Shown here in pieces: positions 7,893-14,054 of a DNA stretch of 14,054 nucleotides; the first letter of the stretch is position 1, and each line of letters begins with the position of its first letter. The notes under the pieces are model-generated. The model was given only the letters and a program-made list of their open reading frames with translations, made no database searches and had not been told where the DNA came from. This DNA is from CAZKUN01 sp964555935. Its GTDB lineage: Bacteria > Armatimonadota > Zipacnadia > Zipacnadales > VGFC01. Where the stretch lies: contig CAZKUN010000236.1 of assembly GCA_964555935.1 (NCBI GenBank), positions 1-14,054 of the forward strand, read 5' to 3'. The translations under genes were made by a program, and so were the position numbers.

Positions 7893-9149
7893 GTGACTGG
7901 TCAGCGCGGCGGGGGCCAATTGGCACAGTTTCGCTATGAGGGTACGGATGCGGATGGCGGGGCGGTCTCGGGCACGATCGAGGCGCTGAACCGCAGCCAT
8001 GCCATGGTGTTGCTCCGCGAGACAGACCTGCGGGTCCGCGCGCTGCTTGATGGACGCGAACATCAGCAGTCGCGCCAGGCCATCGCGGATTGGGGACAGG
8101 GCTTCCTCTACCCGCTTTGGCCGGTGTCGCCGAGATCAGTCGGCGTGTTCTTCGATCAGCTCGGGCGCTTGCTCGACGCCGGCGTGACAGCCCACGAGGC
8201 GTTCACGGACCTGGTGGACCGCGTGGGCGGCCGGCTACGACGGGTCGTCCGCGAGGGCATTGCCCCCATCGCCGACGGCACGACCATCTCACGCCACCTC
8301 GCCGGCTACCCGCGTTTCTTCCCCGCCTATGTGATCGCGATGCTCCGCGCAGGTGAGATCTCCGGCGCGCTTCGCGACGCCTGCTCGGAGATTGTCCACC
8401 AATGCAAGGTCGATCAGCGGGTGAGAGACCGGTGGCTGATCACCAAGCTCTACTTCGGCTTCCTGATCATGGGCGCCATCCTCGTCGCGCCCTTCCCGCG
8501 CATTCTGATCACGCGCGCCGCCATGGAAGGCGGGACCCTCAAGCTCGGCCTCGGAGACTACGCGGACCACGTGTTCCACTACATCGCCCCGTGGTTGCTG
8601 GGGTTGTGGCTGTTGAGCAAGCTGGCGGTCGTCATCATCAACCTGCCAGCCATGGTCGGGGTGCGTGATTGGCTGGCGCTCTGCGTCCCACTGATCGGCA
8701 CTCTCACTAAGCGCGCGGCCGTCGCCCGCTTCACGCGCGCTTTCGAACTCCTCCAACGCGCCGCGGTGCCGCTTGGAGACGCCTTGCGCCAAGCCGCCCA
8801 AGCGACCGGGAGTGTTCTCGTGGCGCGTCGCATCGCCGCCCCCGTCGCCCAGCTGGAGCGAGGGGGACGGCTCACCGACGCCCTGCGCGCCATCGGCATC
8901 TTCAGTTCATCGCAAATCAGTGTCATGCAGACCGCCGAAGATACCGGCACGCTCGATGGCGCGCTCACGCGACTCGCGACGCAGGCCCGCGAGTCGCGTG
9001 ACGGTCTCCTAAGAGGCGTCGCTTACGGCAGCTGGGCCGCCGGTGTGGCGATAGCCGGCGCGTGCGTGCTGATGGGACTGGTGGTGGGTTACACGGGGCT
9101 ATATGAAACGATCTTTGCGCTCTTTGAAACGGAGGCCTGGCAACCGTAG
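7893..9149 (+). CDS. Type II secretion / type IV pilus inner-membrane protein, GspF/PilC-like
   Basis: This 418-residue protein has the two-repeat GspF layout. An N-terminal cytoplasmic segment carries the family opening (FRYEGTDADGGAVSGTIEA, residues 13-31). The first T2SSF domain spans about 85-205 with the AGEISGAL motif near 153 and a membrane helix at 183-201. A second helix at 230-252 follows. The second T2SSF domain spans about 275-404 with the matching AEDTGTLDGAL motif near 348 and a final helix. GspF/PilC proteins form the inner-membrane platform that works with the GspE/PilB ATPase to assemble pseudopili. No ATPase, pseudopilin or secretin gene is nearby, so this is an orphan copy. 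The GTG start at 7893 is the first available after an in-frame TGA at 7884, but its ribosome site is weak. The two domains resemble each other, as is usual for the family. Confidence 0.88.
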   Translation: MTGQRGGGQLAQFRYEGTDADGGAVSGTIEALNRSHAMVLLRETDLRVRALLDGREHQQSRQAIADWGQGFLYPLWPVSPRSVGVFFDQLGRLLDAGVTAHEAFTDLVDRVGGRLRRVVREGIAPIADGTTISRHLAGYPRFFPAYVIAMLRAGEISGALRDACSEIVHQCKVDQRVRDRWLITKLYFGFLIMGAILVAPFPRILITRAAMEGGTLKLGLGDYADHVFHYIAPWLLGLWLLSKLAVVIINLPAMVGVRDWLALCVPLIGTLTKRAAVARFTRAFELLQRAAVPLGDALRQAAQATGSVLVARRIAAPVAQLERGGRLTDALRAIGIFSSSQISVMQTAEDTGTLDGALTRLATQARESRDGLLRGVAYGSWAAGVAIAGACVLMGLVVGYTGLYETIFALFETEAWQP

Positions 9150-9201
9150 CGCCGCCCGAGAAACGCGCGGACGTGGCCCACCGTCAGTGCGCGTAACACG
9201 A

Positions 9202-9231
9202 CGAGAGCCGGGCATCTTCGCCCGGCTCTCG
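9202..9231. terminator. 12-bp hairpin between convergent genes
   Basis: CGAGAGCCGGGC (9202-9213) pairs perfectly with GCCCGGCTCTCG (9220-9231) around a 6-base loop. It lies between the ends of the GspF-like gene (plus) and cysC (minus), where a bidirectional terminator would be expected. Neither side has a T-run, so it is not a canonical intrinsic terminator. A structural or Rho-assisted end is possible. Confidence 0.5.
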
Positions 9232-9274
9232 CGAATCAAGTCGACATCTGTTGACAATAAGGTGCGTGGATGAC

Positions 9275-9814
9275 CTATGAGATCGGCTCGAAGTAGCCGA
9301 GTTCTCCAAGTCGATCCAGGATCAGCTGAGTGCAGTCCTCGGGCGTCCGGTCCTTGGTGTGGAGCGTGATCTCCGGGTTCTCCGGGCACTCGTACGGGTC
9401 GTCGATCCCCGTGAACTGTTTGATCTCCCCCGCGCGCGCCTTGGCGTAGAGACCCTTCACGTCGCGCGCTTCGCACTCCTCGAGCGTCGTCGCCACATGT
9501 ATCTCGACGAAGTTGCCGATCATCTCGCGAGCCTCGTCGCGCAGACTGCGATACGGCGAGATCGCCGCGGCGATGGCGCACGCGTTGTTGCGTGTCAGCA
9601 GGTTGCAGACAAACGCGATGCGGCGGATATTCGTGTCGCGGTCCTCTTTGCTGAAGCCCAGGCCCTTCGACAGGTTCGTGCGGATGACATCGCCATCGAG
9701 CAGCTCCGTCTTGATCTCCCGCTCGCGCAGCCTCTCGATGAGAATCTCCGCGATGGTGCTCTTGCCGGCCCCACTCAGGCCCGTAAACCAAATTGTGAAT
9801 CCCTTATGTTCCAC
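9275..9814 (-). CDS. cysC: Adenylylsulfate kinase (APS kinase)
   Basis: This 179-residue protein has the full length of CysC. It phosphorylates adenosine 5'-phosphosulfate with ATP to give PAPS, the donor for sulfotransferases and for some assimilatory sulfate reduction pathways. The P-loop is GLSGAGKST (12-20). Family signatures follow: GDVIRTNLSKGLGFS, RDTNIRRIAFVCNLL, ISPYRSLRDEAR with the usual phosphate-binding region, and RDVKGLYAKARAGEIKQFTG followed by DDPYE. The start is GTG at 9814, supported by GGAGGA eight bases upstream. It lies 60 bases downstream of the phosphodiesterase-like gene on the same strand, with a hairpin in the gap, so the two may be co-transcribed. No ATP sulfurylase (cysN, cysD or sat) or PAPS reductase gene is in the window. 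A stand-alone kinase could instead supply PAPS for sulfation of a surface polymer. Confidence 0.95.
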   Translation of the reverse strand: MEHKGFTIWFTGLSGAGKSTIAEILIERLREREIKTELLDGDVIRTNLSKGLGFSKEDRDTNIRRIAFVCNLLTRNNACAIAAAISPYRSLRDEAREMIGNFVEIHVATTLEECEARDVKGLYAKARAGEIKQFTGIDDPYECPENPEITLHTKDRTPEDCTQLILDRLGELGYFEPIS

Positions 9815-9844
9815 CTTGAATGCTCCTCCGGTATGTGTCTCGTG

Positions 9845-9868
9845 GCAACGGGTCTCCCGACCCGTTGC
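9845..9868. repeat. 9-bp hairpin in the AP-superfamily gene / cysC gap
   Basis: GCAACGGGT (9845-9853) pairs perfectly with ACCCGTTGC (9860-9868) around CTCCCG. It occupies most of the 60-base gap between the two minus-strand genes. It could lower readthrough into cysC or stabilise the upstream message. Its design is like the hairpin at 4290-4311, suggesting a family of intergenic hairpins. Confidence 0.55.
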
Positions 9869-9874
9869 GCGTCG

Positions 9875-11311
9875 CTATCCCTCAATCGCCTTCCCGATCA
9901 TGTCCTCGGGCACGTCAATCCCCATCCGCTGCAGCACGGTTGGGGCTATGTCGTACAGGTGTATCCCCTCAAGCTCACCCCGCGCCTCGCTCTTCGGATC
10001 GTAGAGGATGAACATCCCCTCTTGCGCGTGGTTCGCATCGTCGGGACCGGTGTCGTTCTCGAAAATGTGGATCGACTCGTTGCCGATCGTCCCCGCTGAG
10101 CGCCAGTCGAGGTCGCCGAAATACACGATCAGATCCGGGGGGATATTCCGGACCGACTTGTAGACGTTCTCCGGCTTGTAGACCTTCGTCCCGATCGGGT
10201 TGCCTTCGTGGTCGGGGATCGCCTCAATCGCCGCCGCCAACTCGTCGCGGAACGCCTCGTACTGATGCTGCGGAACCACGCCGTCCGGCTCGCGACCCTC
10301 AACGTTAATCAGCACCCGACCGTAGTACCCGCCCTCGCCACGCGCCTTTGTCTTGGTCCAGTCGATGTCTTCAGTCTTCAGCGCGCGCGGAGCATCGGCC
10401 GTGTCGTCCTTGCCGCCGAACAGGCCCTTGATTCTCTCGCCGAAGCCCTTGCCTTTCAGCGTCAGCAGGCCTTGCCTGATGAGCCAATCGTTGATGCAGA
10501 TCCCGCCGACCATGTTCTTCGCGCCATGATCGGAGACAACGAACACGACGGTGTCGTCGTCGACGTGCTCCAGTAGTTCTCCCATCTTGTCGTCGACGTA
10601 CTTGTGATACTTGAAGATCTCGTCCTCATACTGGTTGCCCGGCTGAAACAGCCGGTGGTCCCTCGCGCAGTAGCGCCAGAACCCGTGGTATAGCCGGTCG
10701 ATGCCCATCTCCACGAACTGCAGGAAATCCCAGTCCTTCGTCTTGAGCATGTGCTCGACGAACTTGAACCGCGCCTCGGTCATCTCATAGATCTGCCGCA
10801 GCAGCTTGTCTTTGTCATCCGTGCGGAAGTCGCGGACGTCGATCTGATACTCCGGCGCGACCTCCAGCAGCTCTTGCTTCAGCCCCGCCGGATATGTGAG
10901 CTGGCTATCCATTCCCGGCGTCAGGAAGCTGGTGACCATCCAGCCCTTGAGCGGCTTCGGCGGGAATGTCATCGGCACGCCGATCACCGCCGACTGCTTG
11001 TCGTTGCGGCCCAGGATATCCCAGACCGTATCCTCACGCACGGCGGTTGAGTTCGCGATCGAGAGCCCGTCGTAGGTATAGTCCTTGCGGTTTCGGAAGC
11101 CATACAGCCCGAGCTGGCCCGGGTCCTTGCTGGTCGCCATGCACATCCACGCCGGGCACGTGATCGGCGGGATGGTGCTCGTCAGCCGGCCGTACACGCC
11201 GTTATCCATGAGGCGTTTGGCGACTGGAAGCTCGTCCGCCCATTCGTCCAGCATGAACTGCGGCGTCGCGCAATCCAGCCCGATGATCAGCACTCGTCGT
11301 CTGCCGGCCAT
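9875..11311 (-). CDS. Alkaline phosphatase superfamily protein (type I phosphodiesterase / nucleotide pyrophosphatase-like)
   Basis: From the ATG at 11311 the protein is 478 residues long. It shows the alkaline phosphatase superfamily layout: LIIGLDCATPQF with metal ligand D13, a probable nucleophile T51 in PPITCPAW, the second metal cluster VVFVVSDHGAK, the His of DDANHAQEGMFILYDP, and the closing LYDIAPTVLQRMGI signature. Members hydrolyse phosphate or sulfate mono- or diesters, or transfer phospho-groups in glycan and lipid modification. The substrate is not evident. There is no signal peptide, so it probably acts in the cytosol. The ATG at 11311 is chosen because GGGAG lies nine bases upstream; a GTG seven codons earlier (11332) is possible. 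A well-formed promoter at 11370-11397 precedes it. It is followed by cysC on the same strand, which hints at a sulfate- or phosphate-linked pathway. Confidence 0.85.
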   Translation of the reverse strand: MAGRRRVLIIGLDCATPQFMLDEWADELPVAKRLMDNGVYGRLTSTIPPITCPAWMCMATSKDPGQLGLYGFRNRKDYTYDGLSIANSTAVREDTVWDILGRNDKQSAVIGVPMTFPPKPLKGWMVTSFLTPGMDSQLTYPAGLKQELLEVAPEYQIDVRDFRTDDKDKLLRQIYEMTEARFKFVEHMLKTKDWDFLQFVEMGIDRLYHGFWRYCARDHRLFQPGNQYEDEIFKYHKYVDDKMGELLEHVDDDTVVFVVSDHGAKNMVGGICINDWLIRQGLLTLKGKGFGERIKGLFGGKDDTADAPRALKTEDIDWTKTKARGEGGYYGRVLINVEGREPDGVVPQHQYEAFRDELAAAIEAIPDHEGNPIGTKVYKPENVYKSVRNIPPDLIVYFGDLDWRSAGTIGNESIHIFENDTGPDDANHAQEGMFILYDPKSEARGELEGIHLYDIAPTVLQRMGIDVPEDMIGKAIEG

Positions 11312-11369
11312 GGTCCCACGCTCCCGTAACACGCGCGTACCAACCCTACTCGGAGAATACTATGAGGCT

Positions 11370-11397
11370 ATTATAAGAGTTTCAGGAGATGCGTCAA
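11370..11397 (-). promoter_or_regulatory. Sigma70-type promoter for the phosphodiesterase-like gene and cysC
   Basis: On the minus strand TTGACG (11397-11392) and TATAAT (11375-11370) are separated by 16 bases. The -10 box is the exact consensus and stands out in an AT-rich stretch within high-GC DNA. It lies about 60 bases upstream of the ATG at 11311 and faces the right way. Confidence 0.75.
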
Positions 11398-11446
11398 GAA
11401 GGATGTCGTGGGCCAGGTGTGGATCCGCCGGGCCCGCGGCGGCTCA

Positions 11447-11509
11447 TGTAGATTCGCACGGCGGATGCGACTGACCCCGTGCTGTTCGCATCTACCGTGC
11501 AAACTCACA
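11447..11509 (-). repeat. 63-bp palindromic repeat element, copy 2
   Basis: This element forms an imperfect stem of about 24 bp (18 identical-complement pairs, several others G-T type) around a loop of about 15 bases. Its right arm 11492-11509, CTACCGTGCAAACTCACA, is the exact reverse complement of 7778-7795. Its left arm shares GATTCGCACGG with the far arm of copy 1 (reverse complement). The loops differ. It lies 88 bases downstream of the methyltransferase stop. Read in that gene's direction it has the same orientation as copy 1 has relative to the M56 gene. A further small hairpin, CCGCCG/CGGCGG (11425-11442), adjoins it. Confidence 0.75.
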
Positions 11510-11597
11510 GCCCTGCAAGTACCACGCGCCGCAGCGGTGACCGGAGGGCGTGTCGGCCTGTCTACCTGCCGGCGCGCGATGGAGCCGACCCTCTCTG

Positions 11598-13049
11598 CTA
11601 CTTGGCCCGCTCGAGTCGGTGCCCCCGGAGACGCACACCCTTGTCCGCGAGCAAGGCCTCCCATCGCTCCCTCGTGCCGATAGTCCTCGTTTCATCGAGA
11701 AGCCCCCAGCGTTCCTCCTGTTTGGTCAGCCGCGCGAACTTGACTCGCGATGGATGGTCAGCGGCAACGAGCGTTTCCTTACGATGCAGTATCGGCGGGT
11801 TCGCCGATGCTGTGTAGTCGCGGCGCGTCACCCCTAAGCCACGTAGGGCCACCACCAGGGAGGTAGCCAACGCGGGGTGCGGGTCCTTCTCGAAGTCGGG
11901 ATACCAAAGGTACGACACCTTCGCTCTCCTTCGGTTCAGCTTGATGATGTTGGCTCCATCGACATGCCCGAAGTAGCTCTGCGCGCACCCTTCGTAGACT
12001 CGGAGGATCGGGGGAAGGAGTGCCAACGCCGACGTGTGGATGTACAGCGCGCCGCGAGTCGCCTTCCCAACGGGGGACTCGTCACACGCCGCGCTGATGA
12101 TCCGCATGTCCCCGGCAGAGAACAGCAACTCATCGGCATCCTCACAGGCTCTCTTGTAGGTGCCGGAAAGGGCCCTAACATCCAGCTGCATTTCCCCTGG
12201 CAATCGAGAAAGCCGAGGCCGTCCGCCAAATCTCGCCAACGCGATGTACACAAGGAGGTCCTGATGGCGTTCGTCCCGGATGAGGTCCCACTGCTCGTCG
12301 CCGGTGACGGTCCTGACCACTCGGAACGCCCTGCGGATGCTACCGAACGCATCCACCAACTGATCGGCCTCCGGGAGTTCGTGCGCCGCTGGTAGGCGAC
12401 CGCGATCTGCGAAGAACGTCATGAGAGGTTGCAGGGCGTCACTGTGCGCATCATAGAGAGCGTCGCTCACGCGCTGGCGGGGTACGGCGGACCTTCGGCG
12501 GAGGCGCGTGGCCTGAAATGCTTGTCGCTGGCCTTCATCTCTAAAGACAAAGAACACGCCGGGAGCGGCGGCGACGCTACTGACGCCCAGGACCGAATCG
12601 ATCCACTCGCGGAGTTCGTGTTGGTTGTAGAACTTCTGGAAGGTGCCCTTGCCCGTCATGCACCCGTCCGCGAACGGCGTCAGTCTCTCGTCGCTCTGCT
12701 CGAACGTGAGTCTGGCTGATACCACCAGCACCTGGCCGGCCAGTTCCCAGGCGTCGTGAAGGACCTGGACGCGCTCGCACGCGTCCTCGATCACATTCAC
12801 CACGTAGCCGAGATTCACTATGTCGGCTGGGCACGGTTCTGCATCCGGCCGGTGGGCGGGGTCCCATCCTGAGCACTCGATCCCCTGAGCAACCAGCGCG
12901 CGCAAGTCGTCGCCGTGGCCGCAGCCGAAGTCGAAGACTGATGACGCATCGGTGATGAGGCCAGACTCAACGGCGAGCCGAACAGGCCTCGAGAGTTCGG
13001 TTCGGTGGATCGCCGTCTTGTGCCTATCCACAGACACTCCTGGCGCCAT
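11598..13049 (-). CDS. DNA phosphorothioation-associated putative methyltransferase
   Basis: This 483-residue protein starts with the RHKTAIHRTELSRPVRLA signature (9-26) typical of the phosphorothioation-associated methyltransferase family (TIGR04096 as I recall). A Rossmann methyltransferase core follows: motif I VFDFGCGHGDD (38-48), acidic D63 in GWDP for SAM ribose binding, and NLGYVVNVIED (79-89) in place of motif IV. The long C-terminal half, about 330 residues, has no recognised catalytic motif. The family is named for co-occurrence with dnd genes; its substrate is not established to my knowledge. The ATG at 13049 has GAGGTGAT a few bases upstream. It is divergent from an SNF2 helicase across a 226-base gap (to the chosen helicase start) with two palindromes. 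No dndA-E genes are in the window, so they may lie to the right or be absent. Confidence 0.85.
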   Translation of the reverse strand: MAPGVSVDRHKTAIHRTELSRPVRLAVESGLITDASSVFDFGCGHGDDLRALVAQGIECSGWDPAHRPDAEPCPADIVNLGYVVNVIEDACERVQVLHDAWELAGQVLVVSARLTFEQSDERLTPFADGCMTGKGTFQKFYNQHELREWIDSVLGVSSVAAAPGVFFVFRDEGQRQAFQATRLRRRSAVPRQRVSDALYDAHSDALQPLMTFFADRGRLPAAHELPEADQLVDAFGSIRRAFRVVRTVTGDEQWDLIRDERHQDLLVYIALARFGGRPRLSRLPGEMQLDVRALSGTYKRACEDADELLFSAGDMRIISAACDESPVGKATRGALYIHTSALALLPPILRVYEGCAQSYFGHVDGANIIKLNRRRAKVSYLWYPDFEKDPHPALATSLVVALRGLGVTRRDYTASANPPILHRKETLVAADHPSRVKFARLTKQEERWGLLDETRTIGTRERWEALLADKGVRLRGHRLERAK

Positions 13050-13144
13050 GGACGATCACCTCATAGGCTCGGGTTAGCTGCGGACGAGCAATACACTGCC
13101 GCCCTACGCGCCCGAGCAACTTACGTCTGGGCTCGAGGAGGAAC

Positions 13145-13163
13145 TTCCGACATTGTGTCGGAA
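13145..13163. promoter_or_regulatory. Perfect 8-bp inverted repeat, candidate operator
   Basis: TTCCGACATTGTGTCGGAA is a perfect inverted repeat with 8-base arms and a 3-base centre. It lies 96 bases upstream of the methyltransferase ATG and 113 bases upstream of the chosen helicase ATG. The size suits a dimeric repressor site controlling both divergent genes. No regulator gene is visible in the window. Confidence 0.5.
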
Positions 13164-13203
13164 AGATGCACCCATCATAGCTTGCAGACGGTACTCGAGT
13201 GGT

Positions 13204-13229
13204 CAAACACGGTAGGCATCTCGTGTTTG
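13204..13229. promoter_or_regulatory. Second inverted repeat in the divergent gap
   Basis: CAAACACG (13204-13211) and CGTGTTTG (13222-13229) are perfect inverted arms separated by 10 bases. The centre-to-centre spacing of the arms, about 18 bases, suits a protein contacting two successive major grooves; an RNA hairpin in the helicase leader is also possible. Its sequence is unrelated to the palindrome at 13145-13163. Confidence 0.45.
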
Positions 13230-13275
13230 CCCTGCGTCTTTGGCTCAACGACATGCCAGTAGGGGCACACCAAAC

Positions 13276-14049
13276 ATGGGCAAGGCGGCGGATGGCTCCA
13301 TGGCTTGTCGGCGTTCGGGTGAGGGCTCGACCAGCAACCACGCCAGAATGCAGATGCTCCGCCCGTACCAACTGGAGGGAGTGTCGTTTCTGCTCGAGAG
13401 TGAGTCTGCCCTGCTTGCCGATGAGATGGGGCTTGGGAAGACGGTTCAGGCAGCGACGGCGATCGAGGCCATGCTCCAGAGGCGCACCTGCTCGCGGATT
13501 CTGATCGTGGCTCCGAGATCGCTGCTTCTGAACTGGGAGTCTGAATTGGAGACATGGACTTCGCAGCGCGCTGTGCGCATAGTGGAGGGTACTCCGGACG
13601 ACCGCAAGGCACACTACCAACTACCCCTGAAAGTGTGGATTGCCTCCTATGATCAGGTGCGGGCCGACATCGATGTGCTTGAGCGCGAGCGACCGTACGA
13701 CCTCGTCATATTGGATGAGGCACAGGTGATCAAGAACCCAGATGCACTCGTGTCGCTCGCGTGTCGTCGCCTGCGACGCAGCCGGTCTTGGGCCCTCACC
13801 GGCACCCCGATGGAGAACCGACCAGACGACCTTCTCTCGATCTTTGCGTTCCTGAAGCCTGGACTAGTCCACGCCGGGCTACGCAGGGCCGAGCTGCACA
13901 CACGCATGGCACCGCACTTCCTACGCCGGATGAAGGCCGCAGTGTTGCCGGAGCTTCCCCCTATTGTGACCCAGGAGATGCCCTTGGCCATGTCGCGAGG
14001 CCAACGTGTTGACGGCGCTTTAAACGGGAGGCACTACGGCGGCGTTTGA
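13276..14049 (+). CDS. SNF2-family DNA helicase/translocase, N-terminal half, frame broken or incomplete
   Basis: The first RecA-like domain of an SNF2 ATPase is clear. From the ATG at 13276 it shows LRPYQLEGVSFLL (28-40), Walker A DEMGLGKT (49-56), IVAPRSLLLNWESEL (77-91), Walker B DEAQ (147-150), motif III LTGTPMEN (174-181) and PHFLRRMK (213-220). The start is uncertain: AGGGG ten bases before 13276 favours it, a TTG at 13240 extends it, and ATGs at 13348 and 13354 are also possible. After MPLAMSRGQRVD the frame turns to non-family sequence and stops at 14049, so motifs IV-VI of the second RecA-like domain are missing. Frame -1 from 14013 to the window edge reads as a plausible continuation (RRFKREALRRRLKW), pointing to a one-base deletion. 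SNF2 proteins occur in DNA modification and defence islands such as DISARM; membership here is inference. Confidence 0.85.
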   Translation: MGKAADGSMACRRSGEGSTSNHARMQMLRPYQLEGVSFLLESESALLADEMGLGKTVQAATAIEAMLQRRTCSRILIVAPRSLLLNWESELETWTSQRAVRIVEGTPDDRKAHYQLPLKVWIASYDQVRADIDVLERERPYDLVILDEAQVIKNPDALVSLACRRLRRSRSWALTGTPMENRPDDLLSIFAFLKPGLVHAGLRRAELHTRMAPHFLRRMKAAVLPELPPIVTQEMPLAMSRGQRVDGALNGRHYGGV

Positions 14050-14054
14050 AATGG

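Noticed and set aside
9202..9231. Canonical intrinsic terminator
   Set aside because: The stem is strong but no T-run follows on either strand, so it is reported only as a possible non-canonical end.
13024..13620. A 198-residue minus-strand open frame across the methyltransferase-helicase gap
   Set aside because: It is antisense to the clear SNF2 motifs and resembles no family.
1..14054. CRISPR array, tRNA, rRNA, transposase gene or phage genes
   Set aside because: No regularly spaced direct repeats, no tRNA-like cloverleaf with conserved arms, and no transposase, integrase or phage motif was seen on either strand.

Overview
The window is GC-rich, densely coded bacterial DNA. It carries nine protein genes, one of them running off the right edge, and short intergenic gaps rich in hairpins. 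No rRNA, tRNA or CRISPR array was seen. The gene content points to Planctomycetota or another PVC-like or deep-branching environmental phylum: a DUF6785/DUF6784-type membrane protein, a Tat-exported sugar isomerase-like protein, a VCBS/FG-GAP repeat protein, a BlaI/BlaR1-type pair with a large periplasmic extension, and an orphan GspF-like protein. This placement is inference from gene families, not phylogeny.

Left region (1-4230). A two-gene minus-strand unit encodes a Tat-signal TIM-barrel sugar phosphate isomerase/epimerase-like protein and, 21 bases downstream, a polytopic membrane protein. It is transcribed away from a plus-strand secreted Ca-binding-type VCBS repeat protein. This looks like an extracytoplasmic carbohydrate-handling locus. 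The VCBS gene ends inside a palindromic repeat.

Centre (4231-7842). A BlaI/MecI-type repressor overlaps by ATGA a 985-residue M56 (BlaR1-type) membrane metallopeptidase. Its extracellular part holds several beta-sandwich domains and ends in a complete M23 (LytM-type) peptidoglycan endopeptidase. A sigma70-like promoter with an adjoining TACA-N2-TGTA palindrome precedes the pair, as expected for an autoregulated BlaI operon. The penicillin-binding sensor of classical BlaR1 is replaced by a cell-wall hydrolase. This is the most interesting system in the window.

Right-centre (7893-11332). An orphan GspF/PilC-like membrane protein converges on a minus-strand pair, an alkaline-phosphatase-superfamily phosphodiesterase-like enzyme and an APS kinase (CysC). 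The pair is driven by a well-formed sigma70-type promoter at 11370-11397. Two related 62-63 bp palindromic elements (7778-7839 and 11447-11509) bracket this segment. Each lies downstream of a gene, in the same orientation relative to that gene's transcription.

Right end (11598-14054). A methyltransferase of the DNA-phosphorothioation-associated type is divergent from an SNF2-family helicase. The intergenic gap holds two perfect inverted repeats. The helicase reading frame breaks near 14013 in a way that a single missing base would explain, and then stays open to the window edge. This is probably the edge of a DNA-modification or defence island that continues to the right.
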